NCBI RefSeq assembly: GCF_016107655.1
Contig: NZ_JABASX010000002.1
Coordinates: forward strand, 431,515 to 495,514
Direction of reading: 5' to 3'
Length of the DNA stretch: 64,000 nt
From: Brevibacterium antiquum
GTDB lineage: Bacteria > Actinomycetota > Actinomycetes > Actinomycetales > Brevibacteriaceae
Shown: in pieces, positions 34,373-43,267 of the stretch
Layout: every line of letters begins with the position of its first letter
Position numbering within the stretch: the first letter of the stretch is position 1
Notes under the pieces: model-generated
What the model was told of the DNA's origin: nothing
The model's database searches: none
Seen by the model: only the letters and a program-made list of their open reading frames with translations
Program-made: the position numbers and the translations under genes

Positions 34373-37254
34373 CAGTGGCGTGAGCTCTGGGTCGATTTGA
34401 GATAGATCGCTCGGGCCAGATCGTCGCGTCGTTCGATGAGCAGCCGACGCAGCGCAGCCGGAGCATCGCTGTGCGCGGCCAACCAGGCATCGGTCTTCTC
34501 AACCGCTGCCTCTTCATCAACCGACCAACGAGGGTAGAGCCCGAGGACCAGGCGCCTGGCGATCTCGATCGAATTATCGGCCCAGAAGCCGGCAAGCCGC
34601 GCGAAGTACTCATCGACATAGTTTTCGATGAGCGGCATCGACGTGGGAGCCACAAAACCGGAGATGATGGCCGTGAGCACATCATTGCTCAGTGCCGCCG
34701 CCTCGTTGATGACCTCCCATGCGCGGATCTTCACGATGGGCAGCGGCATGGCCGCACTTGCAGTCTCGGCATGGAGGCGACCCGATGAACTGGGATCTGA
34801 CTGGTTCTCTCGCGCGATGTCGGTCTGGTCGGCCCAGCCCAGGCACACGAGCGCGGTCAGAGCATTCCATCGCAGGGCATGATCATTGAGCAGTCCCTTG
34901 AACGGCAGAGACGCCGCAGCGTGGTCCGGAGCATCAGATCCAGTCCCGGAAGCCCCAGTCCCGGAAGCCCCAGTCCCGGAAGCCCCAGTCCCGGAAGCCC
35001 CAGTCCCGGAAGCCCCAGTCCCGGAAGCCCCAGTCCCGGAAGCCCCAGTCCCGGAAGCCCCAGCCTCGGAACTCCCAGACCCAACAGGTTCAGACGGTGC
35101 ACTCAGATGGTCGATCTCTTCGCCGACGGGAACAGCGAGGATCTGCGACGCGAAGCCGCGGCCCATCGCGATCGCGGGACTTGCCCCAAAGCAACGAGCC
35201 GTGCGCGAGGTGAGAGCAAGAACCAGGTTCGCCAGATGAAGCTGAGCGTCCGAGCCTGACTTGGCCGTCGCCAATGCGTCAAGAGCGGCGCCCAACAGCC
35301 CGGTGATTGCGGTCTCGAAATTCCTCGCCGAGACCCACTGGTCCAGGCAGGTCAGCGCCGTCTGGCTCAGGCCTGCCATGATGCCGGCATGGCTCTCTTT
35401 GCCCAGGCTTCGGGCATAAGCCGTGAGATATCGCTGCACGGGAAGGAGACCATCGCGAACCGCATTTTCCAAGGCTGACCACACCAATGCCCGTGAAAGC
35501 GGATCCGCGATCCGGGACACCGACCTGATCGCGGCCTCCGTCGATGCCGGATCCAAGCGCACGCGCGCATAGTCGTGATCGGAGTAGTTCACCAGCGTGA
35601 TATCGCCGAGGGTGCGTCCAGCGAGCTGCTCCACCTCAGCCGACTGGGTGGAGAAGTCGAAGGAGAAGGAATCGATCGGGACCAGCTTGCGTCCCTTTCG
35701 TCCCAACGTGGCGATCTCGAGCGTGTGCGGACGCAGCAGCTCGGCACCGCGAGCCGAATCGGCCTGAGTGATCTTCGCACTGGTGATGCTTGCTCGGCCT
35801 GAGCCCCGCGCAGACGGTGAGGCATCGTTGGACGTCGTCAGTTCCAATGACAGTTCGGAGACGCCGGAGGTGCCCAGCCATGCGCTGGCCCAGCTGGCGA
35901 TGTCCCGGTCTGGGGCCGCCTCGGCGAGGCATTCGAGGAAGTCTGCGAGCTCGGTATTGCGGTAGTCGAAGCGCTTGAAGTACAGGCGCGAGCCGGCGAA
36001 GAACGCCTCCCGGCCGACGAAGGCCACGAGCTGCTTGAGCACGGACGCGCCCTTGGCGTAGGTGATGCCGTCGAAGTTGAGCTTCGCAGCCTCGACGTCG
36101 GGGATGTCGGCGACGATCGGGTGCGTGGTCGGATAGAGGTCCTGCGTGTACGCCCACGCCTTGCGACGCAGCGCGAAGGTCACCCAGCCGTTGGTGAAAC
36201 GGGTCGCCTCGGCCAGCGCCAGCCCGCCCATGTAGTCGGCGAACGACTCCTTGAGCCACAGGTCGTCCCACCACTTCATGGTCACCAGGTCGCCGAACCA
36301 CATGTGCGCCATCTCGTGCAGGATCACGTTCGCCCGCGACTCGTAGTTCGCGTCGGTGACCTTGTCCCGGAAGATCAGACTGTCGGTGAACGTGACCAGA
36401 CCCGGATTCTCCATGGCGCCGAGGTTGTACTCCGGAACGAAGATCTGATCGTATTTGCCCCACGGGTACGGATAGTCGAATTCGCCAGTGAAGAAGTCCA
36501 ACCCGGCCTTCGTGATCGAGAAGATATCGGAGGCGTCGAGGTGGTCGACGAGGCTGGCGCGCGTCCATGCGCCCAACGCCACGACCTCACCGGTCGAGGG
36601 ATCCGTCCAGTGGTCGGTTGCACCTTCGTAGGGACCTGCGGTGATGCACGTGATGTAGCTCGACTGTCGCAGCGTCGGAGCGAAATGATGAGTGATCGCG
36701 GGGGAGTCCGTATCGACAGGCCCCTGGCTCGTCTCCTGGCTCGGTCCGCGACTCGTCTCGGGGCGGTTCGACAGAACCTGGAAGTGCTCGGGGGCCGTGA
36801 CGTTGAAGATGAACTCTGCCTTGAGATCCGGCTGGTCGAAGTTCGCGAACACACGGCGGGCATCGGTCGGTTCGTACTGAGTGTAGAGATAGACCTTGCC
36901 GTCGGCAGGGTCGGTGAAGCGGTGCAGTCCCTCTCCCGAGGTGGAGTAGTAGGCCTGTGCCTCGATCGTCAGGGTGTTCTTCCCCGTGCGGATGGGCAGT
37001 CCCACGCGTGCGCCGTCGAACACCTCGGCGGGGTCGAGGATCTCATCATTGAGCTCGGCGAATGTGACCGAGTCCGCGATCAGGTCGATGAATGTGCGGC
37101 ACTCGGTTCGGGCGGTGAACTCGACGACGGTACGGGAGAGGTACGTCGGAGCTCCGGTCTCGGCATTGCTGACGTCGATATCGACGGTGTAAGTCGAGAC
37201 ATCGAGCACTTGAGTGCGGCTCTGCGCTTCATCTCGGGTCAGGTTGGTTGTCAT
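34372..37254 (-). CDS. pepN: Aminopeptidase N (M1 metallopeptidase) with a GTGAS repeat insert
   Basis: 960 residues, cytosolic. It removes N-terminal residues from peptides. Exopeptidase motif LGAMENPGLVTF, zinc motif VILHEMAHMWFGDLVT with the distal Glu in WLKESFADYM, and the ERAP1-like helical C domain. The usual actinobacterial length is about 850. The excess comes mainly from a low-complexity insert at about residues 720-775, seven exact GTGAS pentads encoded by a 15-bp tandem repeat. ATG 37254 has AGGAGG 6 nt upstream. It may finish peptides produced by the island at 11916-26673. Confidence 0.92.
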   Translation of the reverse strand: MTTNLTRDEAQSRTQVLDVSTYTVDIDVSNAETGAPTYLSRTVVEFTARTECRTFIDLIADSVTFAELNDEILDPAEVFDGARVGLPIRTGKNTLTIEAQAYYSTSGEGLHRFTDPADGKVYLYTQYEPTDARRVFANFDQPDLKAEFIFNVTAPEHFQVLSNRPETSRGPSQETSQGPVDTDSPAITHHFAPTLRQSSYITCITAGPYEGATDHWTDPSTGEVVALGAWTRASLVDHLDASDIFSITKAGLDFFTGEFDYPYPWGKYDQIFVPEYNLGAMENPGLVTFTDSLIFRDKVTDANYESRANVILHEMAHMWFGDLVTMKWWDDLWLKESFADYMGGLALAEATRFTNGWVTFALRRKAWAYTQDLYPTTHPIVADIPDVEAAKLNFDGITYAKGASVLKQLVAFVGREAFFAGSRLYFKRFDYRNTELADFLECLAEAAPDRDIASWASAWLGTSGVSELSLELTTSNDASPSARGSGRASITSAKITQADSARGAELLRPHTLEIATLGRKGRKLVPIDSFSFDFSTQSAEVEQLAGRTLGDITLVNYSDHDYARVRLDPASTEAAIRSVSRIADPLSRALVWSALENAVRDGLLPVQRYLTAYARSLGKESHAGIMAGLSQTALTCLDQWVSARNFETAITGLLGAALDALATAKSGSDAQLHLANLVLALTSRTARCFGASPAIAMGRGFASQILAVPVGEEIDHLSAPSEPVGSGSSEAGASGTGASGTGASGTGASGTGASGTGASGTGASGTGASGTGSDAPDHAAASLPFKGLLNDHALRWNALTALVCLGWADQTDIARENQSDPSSSGRLHAETASAAMPLPIVKIRAWEVINEAAALSNDVLTAIISGFVAPTSMPLIENYVDEYFARLAGFWADNSIEIARRLVLGLYPRWSVDEEAAVEKTDAWLAAHSDAPAALRRLLIERRDDLARAIYLKSTQSSRH
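34941..35070. repeat. 15-bp tandem repeat inside pepN
   Basis: Seven exact copies of AGCCCCAGTCCCGGA (34951-35055) flanked by a partial and a diverged copy. The period keeps the frame, so copy-number change lengthens or shortens the Gly/Thr/Ala/Ser linker without breaking the enzyme. Confidence 0.9.
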
Positions 37255-37338
37255 TCATAGCCTCCTCGGCGCACAGACTTTAGCATGTCACAATTCCGGT
37301 ACGCTGGGTACAGCGAAGGCGAGCACGAAGGGAGTCTG

Positions 37339-38487
37339 ATGGCGAAGTCCGAGGTCAGAGAACTGCCCCAGCGCGCCTTCAACACTCTGGTGCATCGATC
37401 TCGGATGGGTCTCAGGCGTGTGCAGGCCAACGCCGGGCAGCTGATCCAGATCCCGATCGCCGCCACCGCGGCCTATGCCTTCTGCGTCTACGTCCTCGGC
37501 CACCCATATCCGTTCCTCGCGGCCGTCGCCTCAGCCGTCGGCATCGGGCCGGTCGCCGACCGTCGACTGCGCCGAGCCATGGAGATCGGTTTCGGTGCGA
37601 CCTTCGGCGTGCTCGTGGGCGAGCTCCTCGTCAACGTCTACGGCACAGGGATCTGGCAGCTCACACTGACGCTGGCCATCGGCCTCTTCATCGGCACTAT
37701 GCTGAATTCCGGTGGCATCTTCATCACCCAGATCGCCGTCCAATCCGTCTACGTCGTCGTGGTCCCTGCCACCGCCACCTCTCTGCCGTTTCCCCGCACC
37801 CTTGATGCCCTCACCGGGTCCGTGTGTGCAATCCTTCTCGCCCTCATCCTTCCGCGCGATGCCCGCAAGGTCCCGCGTGGTCTTGCCGCGAGCATGCTCG
37901 ACGAGATCAGTGCAGTCCTGCAGATGATGGCGCGGGCGCTGCAGGAGTCCGACGTCGCACTCGCTAAACGGGCGCTGACGCGGGCTCGAGAGACCCAGGA
38001 CATCATCGATTCCTGGGGTTCCTCGCTCAAGATCTCGAGGGAAGCGGCGAAGATCAATGCCAGAGGCAGGCGTCATTCCGCCGAGGTGACCAGGCTGTCC
38101 CGTGCACACACCCATGCCGATCGTGCCATGCGCACCATTCGCGTCATCGCTCGCAGGGTCGTGGGCATCACCGAATTCGGTGTGGAGAAGCCGATCATCG
38201 CCGGCTATGTGGATTCGCTGTCCGAAGGGTCGAAGAAGCTCGAAGTCGCGCTGCGCAGAGGAACCGATCGGGCGCTGGCAGAAGCTGCGTTGGCCGAGGC
38301 CGCTTCCAGCCTTGATCCCCGTGCGGAGGAGAGTTGGGATATCCACGACGAGTCCCTTGTGCTGTTGCTGCGCCCGGTCGCGGTGGACCTCCTCGAAGCC
38401 TGCGGGCTGACCAATGAGGCCGCCCAGAACCGGCTCCCCTCGCTCAGTGAAGACACACGAGATACGGACGAACCGCCCGCGGAGTGA
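37339..38487 (+). CDS. FUSC/aromatic-acid-exporter-like membrane protein
   Basis: 382 residues. About five to six helices in the first 170 residues (AATAAYAFCVYVLG; FLAAVASAVGIGP; ATFGVLVGELLVNVYG; LTLTLAIGLFIGTML; VYVVVVPATATSLPF) are followed by a long helical cytosolic half. The pattern RxxxxxxGxxxGxLVGEL resembles FUSC/DUF939 exporters, and the ATSLPF-PRTLDALTG region fits them. ATG 37339 follows GGGAG by 5 nt. It is divergent from pepN. The substrate is unknown. Confidence 0.7.
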   Translation: MAKSEVRELPQRAFNTLVHRSRMGLRRVQANAGQLIQIPIAATAAYAFCVYVLGHPYPFLAAVASAVGIGPVADRRLRRAMEIGFGATFGVLVGELLVNVYGTGIWQLTLTLAIGLFIGTMLNSGGIFITQIAVQSVYVVVVPATATSLPFPRTLDALTGSVCAILLALILPRDARKVPRGLAASMLDEISAVLQMMARALQESDVALAKRALTRARETQDIIDSWGSSLKISREAAKINARGRRHSAEVTRLSRAHTHADRAMRTIRVIARRVVGITEFGVEKPIIAGYVDSLSEGSKKLEVALRRGTDRALAEAALAEAASSLDPRAEESWDIHDESLVLLLRPVAVDLLEACGLTNEAAQNRLPSLSEDTRDTDEPPAE

Positions 38488-38501
38488 TTGAGTCGCGGAC
38501 C

Positions 38502-39104
38502 TCAGCGGCTCTCGACGATGAACACGACGGTCGTCTCCGGTCTGAGCGCCGTGAACTGGTGCGGCTGATCGCCCGGATAGGTCAGGTAGTCGCCGACGTG
38601 AAGCTCGTAGGACTGCCCGAGCACCTCGATGCGCGCCGCCCCCTGCCCCAGGATCACATGCTCGATAGTGCCGACAGGGTGCGGCTGTGAGTTTCGCGGC
38701 TGACCCGGTTCGGCCTGAATGAAATAGACGTCGCGCCGCGCATTCGCCGGCGATGCTGAGAGCAGAGTCGCAGCATAGTTCGCAGTGTTCGACGGCAGGC
38801 TGGGCAGATCCTTGGCATGCAGGAGCGCGACTTCGTGCTGCGGAGGAGCGAGCAGTTTGGCCAGTGGGATGTCGAGCGCGGCTGCCAGAGCCCACATCGT
38901 CTCGACGCTGGGATTGCCGGTGCCTGCCTCCAGCCCGGACATGGTCGATTTTCCGATCCCCGCCCGACGGGCAACTGCGGAGAGCGAGAGGTTCGCGCGC
39001 ATCCGCTCTCGTCTGATTGCGATTGCGATCTGCTCACGAGGCGTCGGGCCAGCCGGTGGCTCACCGGATCCGGTAGGTGCCTCATCTCGTGGTTGAGAAC
39101 TCAT
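38502..39104 (-). CDS. XRE-family regulator with cupin domain, divergent from azlCD
   Basis: 200 residues. The HTH covers about residues 28-85 (RMRANLSLSAVARRAGIGKSTMSGLEAGTGNPSVETMWALA in parts). The cupin half contains HPVGTIEHVILGQGAARIEVLG and LHVGDYLTYPGDQPHQF. Homologues beside azlCD are common and are taken to control amino-acid export. The ATG lies inside a 14-bp palindrome, and TATAGT sits 6 nt upstream, suggesting a leaderless and self-controlled mRNA. Confidence 0.85.
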   Translation of the reverse strand: MSSQPRDEAPTGSGEPPAGPTPREQIAIAIRRERMRANLSLSAVARRAGIGKSTMSGLEAGTGNPSVETMWALAAALDIPLAKLLAPPQHEVALLHAKDLPSLPSNTANYAATLLSASPANARRDVYFIQAEPGQPRNSQPHPVGTIEHVILGQGAARIEVLGQSYELHVGDYLTYPGDQPHQFTALRPETTVVFIVESR

Positions 39105-39178
39105 GAGTTCACTATAGCGACATAACGTTCCAGTTGACGAACGATTCGTGAGTGTGCACTATATAGAACATGAGTTCT
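39097..39178. promoter_or_regulatory. Divergent azlC/regulator control region with GAAC-GTTC dyads over both start codons
   Basis: GAACTCATGAGTTC (39097-39110, perfect palindrome) contains the regulator start. GAACATGAGTTC (39166-39177) contains the azlC start. A third dyad, CGTTC-N7-CGAACG, lies between (39126-39142). TATAGT on the minus strand (39111-39116) is the likely regulator -10, and a CACTATATA stretch (39157-39165) is the azlC one. Confidence 0.55.
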
Positions 39179-39991
39179 GTGTTTCGCACGATCGATCGGG
39201 TCCTTCCGGGCTCGACCTATCGTGACGTCATTATCGTCACGATCACGATCATCGCGGTCGCTCTGTCCTATGGGGCCATCTCCGCGGTGTCCGGATTCCC
39301 GTGGTGGCAGACGCTTCTGCTGGCGATGTTCGCCCTCGGCGGTGCAGCGGAATTCACCTTCGTCGGCGTGATCGCAGCAGGCGGAGCGCCGGTCCTTGCA
39401 GTGCTGGCGGGCCTGCTGGTCAACTCTCGCAACTTCGCCTTCGGCATGGCCGTTGGGCCGTTCTTTCCGCAGGACTGGCGCGCACTCCTCGCAGCGCACT
39501 GGATCAACGACGAATCTATCGCCGTATCGCGAACCGTCAGCACCGACCGGGCACGGTGGCATGCCTTCCTCCTCATGGGTGCGGCCATCGCCGTGATGTG
39601 GCCGAGCGGGGCCATGGTCGGCCAGTGGCTCGGCAGCGTCATCGACGCCGACCTCCTCGGCCTCGATGCGGCCTTCCCGATCATCCTCTTCTGCCTCATC
39701 CGCGGCGACCTGAAGAGCAGGACCACACTGTCGCTCACAGTCGTCGGAATCCTCATCTCGATCCTCCTCACTCCGCTCCTTCCGCTCGGACTCGGAGCTG
39801 TGACCTCTCTGTCGGTGTTCGTGTTCGTGGCAGTCGGCTGGTCGATCAGGTCAATCATCAGGAAGCGCCGAGGTGGTGCCGCCCAGACAGATCCCAGTGG
39901 AGCCGGCGATCGCAGCGGTATTGACGATCGCAGTGGTGTTGACGATCGCAGTGGTGTTGACGATCTCGATCGACAGGAGGGGAGCCGATGA
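39170..39991 (+). CDS. azlC: AzlC-family branched-chain amino acid exporter subunit
   Basis: 273 residues. AzlC is the large integral subunit of an exporter for branched-chain amino acids or methionine. Motifs visible: LSYGAISAVSGFPWWQTLLLAMFALGGAAEFTFVG in parts, and LLVNSRNFAFGMAVGPFF, the family signature. About seven helices. The last 45 residues are a charged tail with DRSGVD repeats from three 18-bp units. It overlaps azlD by ATGA and is divergent from an XRE-cupin regulator. Confidence 0.87.
   Translation: MSSVFRTIDRVLPGSTYRDVIIVTITIIAVALSYGAISAVSGFPWWQTLLLAMFALGGAAEFTFVGVIAAGGAPVLAVLAGLLVNSRNFAFGMAVGPFFPQDWRALLAAHWINDESIAVSRTVSTDRARWHAFLLMGAAIAVMWPSGAMVGQWLGSVIDADLLGLDAAFPIILFCLIRGDLKSRTTLSLTVVGILISILLTPLLPLGLGAVTSLSVFVFVAVGWSIRSIIRKRRGGAAQTDPSGAGDRSGIDDRSGVDDRSGVDDLDRQEGSR
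39905..39965 (+). repeat. 18-bp tandem repeat in the azlC tail
   Basis: Three units (39905, 39923, 39941) plus a partial one: GACGATCGCAGTGGTGTT. Encodes DRSG(I/V)D in frame. Confidence 0.85.
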
Positions 39992-40428
39992 GCCCGGTCA
40001 GCTTTCTCATCGCACTCGCCGCGTTGAGCATCGGAACCTATGCCATGCGCTTCGCCGGTGTGAAGCTCGGTGCGGCGATCGCAACGAAGGGCAAACGGCG
40101 ACAGCTCGTGACCGCCTCGGCGGGGGCAGACGGAACCGCGGGAACGAACAGCACTGCACGATCGAACAGCCCCGTGGAACTCACGGGGGAGTCGGAAGGC
40201 GACTCGACGGCGACGGTGACGAAGTGGATGGATCGGGCGACGGTCGTTCTCATCGGTGCAGTCTTCGCGACGACGGCGATCTTCGATGGCCAGGACATCG
40301 CGGACCCCGCACGGCTCATCGGCGTCGGTGTGGGAGTCCTGGCCTCGATCCTGCGAGTGCCGATGCTCATCTGTGTGCTGCTGGGCATGGGTGTCTGCGC
40401 AGGCATCCGAATGACAGGGATCCTGTGA
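39988..40428 (+). CDS. azlD: AzlD-family small subunit of the amino acid exporter
   Basis: 146 residues, longer than the typical 100-110. The opening PVSFLIALAALSIGTYAMRFAG is the AzlD signature (RxxG). A hydrophilic Thr/Ala/Asn-rich insert (about residues 38-70) separates it from two further helices. Translationally coupled to azlC. A 7-bp dyad (GCCTCAG/CTGAGGC, 40473-40504) downstream could be a weak terminator. Confidence 0.85.
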   Translation: MSPVSFLIALAALSIGTYAMRFAGVKLGAAIATKGKRRQLVTASAGADGTAGTNSTARSNSPVELTGESEGDSTATVTKWMDRATVVLIGAVFATTAIFDGQDIADPARLIGVGVGVLASILRVPMLICVLLGMGVCAGIRMTGIL

Positions 40429-40599
40429 ACGCCGGCCATGGTGTGAAGGTGTGACCGCCAGCGCGCCGTGCTGCCTCAGTATCGTGTCCTCGCAGCGCTG
40501 AGGCGGTTCATGTGCGGAGAGTGATCCGACGGTGGGGATTCGCCCAGGATCCGAGCCGTCCCCGTGCCGGGTAGAGCTGCGATTGCTAGGGTGGATGCT

Positions 40600-40929
40600 A
40601 TGGAAATAATTGCCGGCGTTCAGCAGATGGTCTTTCTCGCCTTGTCCGTCGCCGCCTTCGGCCTCCAGCTGTGGGCGTTCATCGACTGCCTCCGCTACAA
40701 GGACGAGAACTACCGCGCCGTTGACAAGCAGAGCAAGAAGTTCTGGGTCATCCTCCTCGGCGTCGGTCTCGCGCTCGCACTCATCGCGCTTCCGCCCATG
40801 GGCATGCGCATCATCTTCCTCAACCTGATCGCACTCGTCGCCGGCATCGTCTACCTCACCGACGTCCGGCCGAAGATCAAGGCCATCGACCCGCGCAGTC
40901 GCAAACAAAATCGGCACCACTGGCGCTGA
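40600..40929 (+). CDS. DUF2516 small membrane protein
   Basis: 109 residues from ATG 40600 (MEIIAGVQQMVFLAL). Three helices with the charged loop DCLRYKDENYRAVDKQSKKFW between the first two. I recognise the actinobacterial DUF2516 family, function unknown. TAGGGT (40587-40592) ends 7 nt before the ATG and there is no ribosome-binding site, so a leaderless mRNA is likely. A longer upstream frame (from 40564) is rejected for that reason. Confidence 0.75.
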   Translation: MEIIAGVQQMVFLALSVAAFGLQLWAFIDCLRYKDENYRAVDKQSKKFWVILLGVGLALALIALPPMGMRIIFLNLIALVAGIVYLTDVRPKIKAIDPRSRKQNRHHWR

Positions 40930-40950
40930 GAAGGCGACGAACACGCGCAG

Positions 40951-41781
40951 ATGACAAACGACCTCAATCTCCCGGGCCCCGATTCGGACTACATCGCCAC
41001 CTTCGGCAGCGGTGACCCCCACACACTCTTCGGCCACGGATTTGCCGGCGCGATCCGCGACACCCGTCCCTTCGGCACAGGCATCACCGGCACCAAGCAT
41101 TTCCTCCACCTGCCCGGCCACGGCGGCCGCCCCTCACCTGGCTCGGGATGGAACTACGGCCACATCGCCGAGGTGCTGGCACAGGCCCTGACGTCCACCT
41201 CGGCAACGCAGGCCCTCGGCGTCTCTATGTCCGCCGGTGGGCTCCTCAGACTGCTTGGCACCAGTCATCCGGCGACCCGGAACCTCGAGAAGGTCGCGCT
41301 CGTGCTCCCGGCATCATTCACCGGATTCTCCGCCGAGGTGGCCGATGCGAACCGCGGCTACCTGGAGCGACTGCGTGATCTGGTGGCCGCCGGTGACGTT
41401 GAGTCCATTACGGACCTGATGCTGTCTCGCGAACCCACCGAGGTGGCCGAGCTCCTGCCGGCCAGAGCCTGGACGAAGACGAAGGCCGAAAATCTCGTCA
41501 ATACGGACATGTCCGACGGGGTCGGCTTGGCTCTCGAGATCGCCGTCGACGAGAGCGCAGGCGATGTGAGCACGGGCCATGACCCGCTGAGTGCGCTGGC
41601 TCGGTTCCCGGGGGAAGTGCTCGTGCTCACCCACGAGGATGACCCTGCCCATCCGGTCGAGGTCGCCGAGGCGATTGCGGCAGCGATTCCCGAGGCTCGC
41701 TTTGAAGTCCTGCCAGCGGGATCGATCCTGTGGCGCGGGCGCCACGAAGTTCGCCGGATCCTCGGCGAGTTCTTTGGCTAA
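40951..41781 (+). CDS. Alpha/beta hydrolase
   Basis: 276 residues. The oxyanion region is LFGHGFAGA and the nucleophile elbow GVSMSAGGLLRLL (Ser near 92). The acid is probably the Asp in VLVLTHEDDPAHPVEVA. The final GHxxP histidine is not obvious; GRHEVRRIL near the C terminus is a candidate. No signal peptide. It lies 9 nt before mshA and 21 nt after the DUF2516 gene. Substrate unknown. Confidence 0.75.
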   Translation: MTNDLNLPGPDSDYIATFGSGDPHTLFGHGFAGAIRDTRPFGTGITGTKHFLHLPGHGGRPSPGSGWNYGHIAEVLAQALTSTSATQALGVSMSAGGLLRLLGTSHPATRNLEKVALVLPASFTGFSAEVADANRGYLERLRDLVAAGDVESITDLMLSREPTEVAELLPARAWTKTKAENLVNTDMSDGVGLALEIAVDESAGDVSTGHDPLSALARFPGEVLVLTHEDDPAHPVEVAEAIAAAIPEARFEVLPAGSILWRGRHEVRRILGEFFG

Positions 41782-41790
41782 ACTGTCACC

Positions 41791-43200
41791 GTGCGCATAT
41801 CCGTTCTCTCCCTCCACACCTCGCCCGCGGCTCAGCCGGGCCAGGGCGATGCCGGTGGCATGAATGTCTACGTCGACCAGTCGGTGCGCGCATTGGCAGC
41901 AGCCGGCCACGTGGTCGACGTCTTCACCGCCGACCCGAGCGGTATCGATGGACTGGGCGGGCGCGCCGGCAATCTGCAGATCGCTGAGAACGTCCGACTC
42001 CACCAGCTGCCGATCGATGCAGCCAACAAGGATGAGCTTGCCGATGCCATCGACGAACTCGCGCTGCTCCTCCTGGCAGAGCCGAGCTTCACCTCAGCCG
42101 ATCTGATCTGGGCGCACTATTGGATCTCCGCCGAGGCGGCACTGCGGGCTCAGGAGCTTCGCTCCCAGGAGACACCGGCTCAGAAGTCATTGGCGCAGGA
42201 GTCACTGACGGCGGTCTCCGACGACGCGACCAGATCGGGTGAACGTCCTCGAATCGTCGTCAGCATGCACACGATCGGCGCGGTCAAGAACCGCGACTCA
42301 GAGACCAGCCACGAACGGCCTCAGCGCTTGGAAGCAGAGGAGAGAATCGCCTCGGCGGTGGACCTGATCGTGGCCAACACCCCGGCAGAGCGTCGCGATC
42401 TCATCCACGAACTCGGCGCCGAAGCCGACGTCGTAGTGGTGGCCAGGCCCGGCGTCGACCACGACCTGTTCTCCCCAGGAGATCGAGCCGAGGCCAGAAC
42501 AGTTCTGGGTCTCGCACCAGAGGAATTCGTCGTCCTCTATGTGGGGCGGATGCAGTTCATCAAGGGAACCGACGTCGTCGTCGATGCGATCTCCGGCCTG
42601 CGAGAGGACAACCCGCATCTGGCATCTCGGACGCGTGGAATCCTCCTCGGCGCAGTCTCGGGCCAAGAGGCTCCGACTGGATCCTCGCCGTACCTGCGCG
42701 AACTGAACTCAGCGATCGCCGCCGAACCCAGCGTCGAGGTGCGACGTCCCGTCCCCGCTCATGAACTCGTCACCTACTACCGCGCGGCGGACATCCTTCT
42801 CGTCCCCTCACGCAGCGAATCATTCGGTCTGGTCGCGGCCGAGGCTTCGGCATCGGGCCTGCCCGCCATCGCCTCGGCGGTGGGCGGCCTGCCCGACATC
42901 GTCGAACACGGGTATTCGGGCGTGCTCATCGCCGATCACAACCCTCGGCATTGGGCCATGGCTCTCGAGCGGATGCTCCTCGACGACGAACTGCGACGCG
43001 AACTCGCACTCCATGCCGCCGATCGCTCGACTCGATTCGACTGGTCGACCACGGCGGCGAGTGTGCTCGGCGCCCTCGACGTGCCGGATCTGACCCTGAC
43101 CACGACGATGACGACCACAGAGCAGATGACGGGCACAGACGAGACAGCGGCTGCGGAAGAACTGGCTCCGAAGCCGCGACTGGTCGGCCGCGGCTGCTGA
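41791..43200 (+). CDS. mshA: D-inositol-3-phosphate glycosyltransferase (mycothiol biosynthesis)
   Basis: MshA joins GlcNAc from UDP-GlcNAc to inositol-3-phosphate, the first step of mycothiol synthesis. 469 residues, GT4 fold. The N-terminal signature is GDAGGMNVYVDQSVRALAAAGH in parts. The donor site is PSRSESFGLVAAEASASGLPAIASAVGGLPDIV in parts, with the EX7E pair. A 20-residue Gln/Glu/Ser insert (near 118-140) is unusual. GTG 41791 follows TAAACT by 6 nt, so the message is probably leaderless. The gpm and senX3 neighbours match actinobacterial synteny. Confidence 0.9.
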   Translation: MRISVLSLHTSPAAQPGQGDAGGMNVYVDQSVRALAAAGHVVDVFTADPSGIDGLGGRAGNLQIAENVRLHQLPIDAANKDELADAIDELALLLLAEPSFTSADLIWAHYWISAEAALRAQELRSQETPAQKSLAQESLTAVSDDATRSGERPRIVVSMHTIGAVKNRDSETSHERPQRLEAEERIASAVDLIVANTPAERRDLIHELGAEADVVVVARPGVDHDLFSPGDRAEARTVLGLAPEEFVVLYVGRMQFIKGTDVVVDAISGLREDNPHLASRTRGILLGAVSGQEAPTGSSPYLRELNSAIAAEPSVEVRRPVPAHELVTYYRAADILLVPSRSESFGLVAAEASASGLPAIASAVGGLPDIVEHGYSGVLIADHNPRHWAMALERMLLDDELRRELALHAADRSTRFDWSTTAASVLGALDVPDLTLTTTMTTTEQMTGTDETAAAEELAPKPRLVGRGC

Positions 43201-43267
43201 AGAACTCAATGGATTGCCGATGGAATGAATCGAATTGCGACGAAACGAATCGTTGACGGAAGGACAC

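Noticed and set aside
34176..34685. 169-residue minus-strand frame over the 22-bp array
   Set aside because: A 22-bp period shifts frame every unit, and the upstream half is a shadow of pepN.
39268..41121. 617-residue antisense frame across azlCD and the DUF2516 gene
   Set aside because: Arg/Ser/His/Asp-rich composition typical of antisense frames; it covers three better-supported genes.
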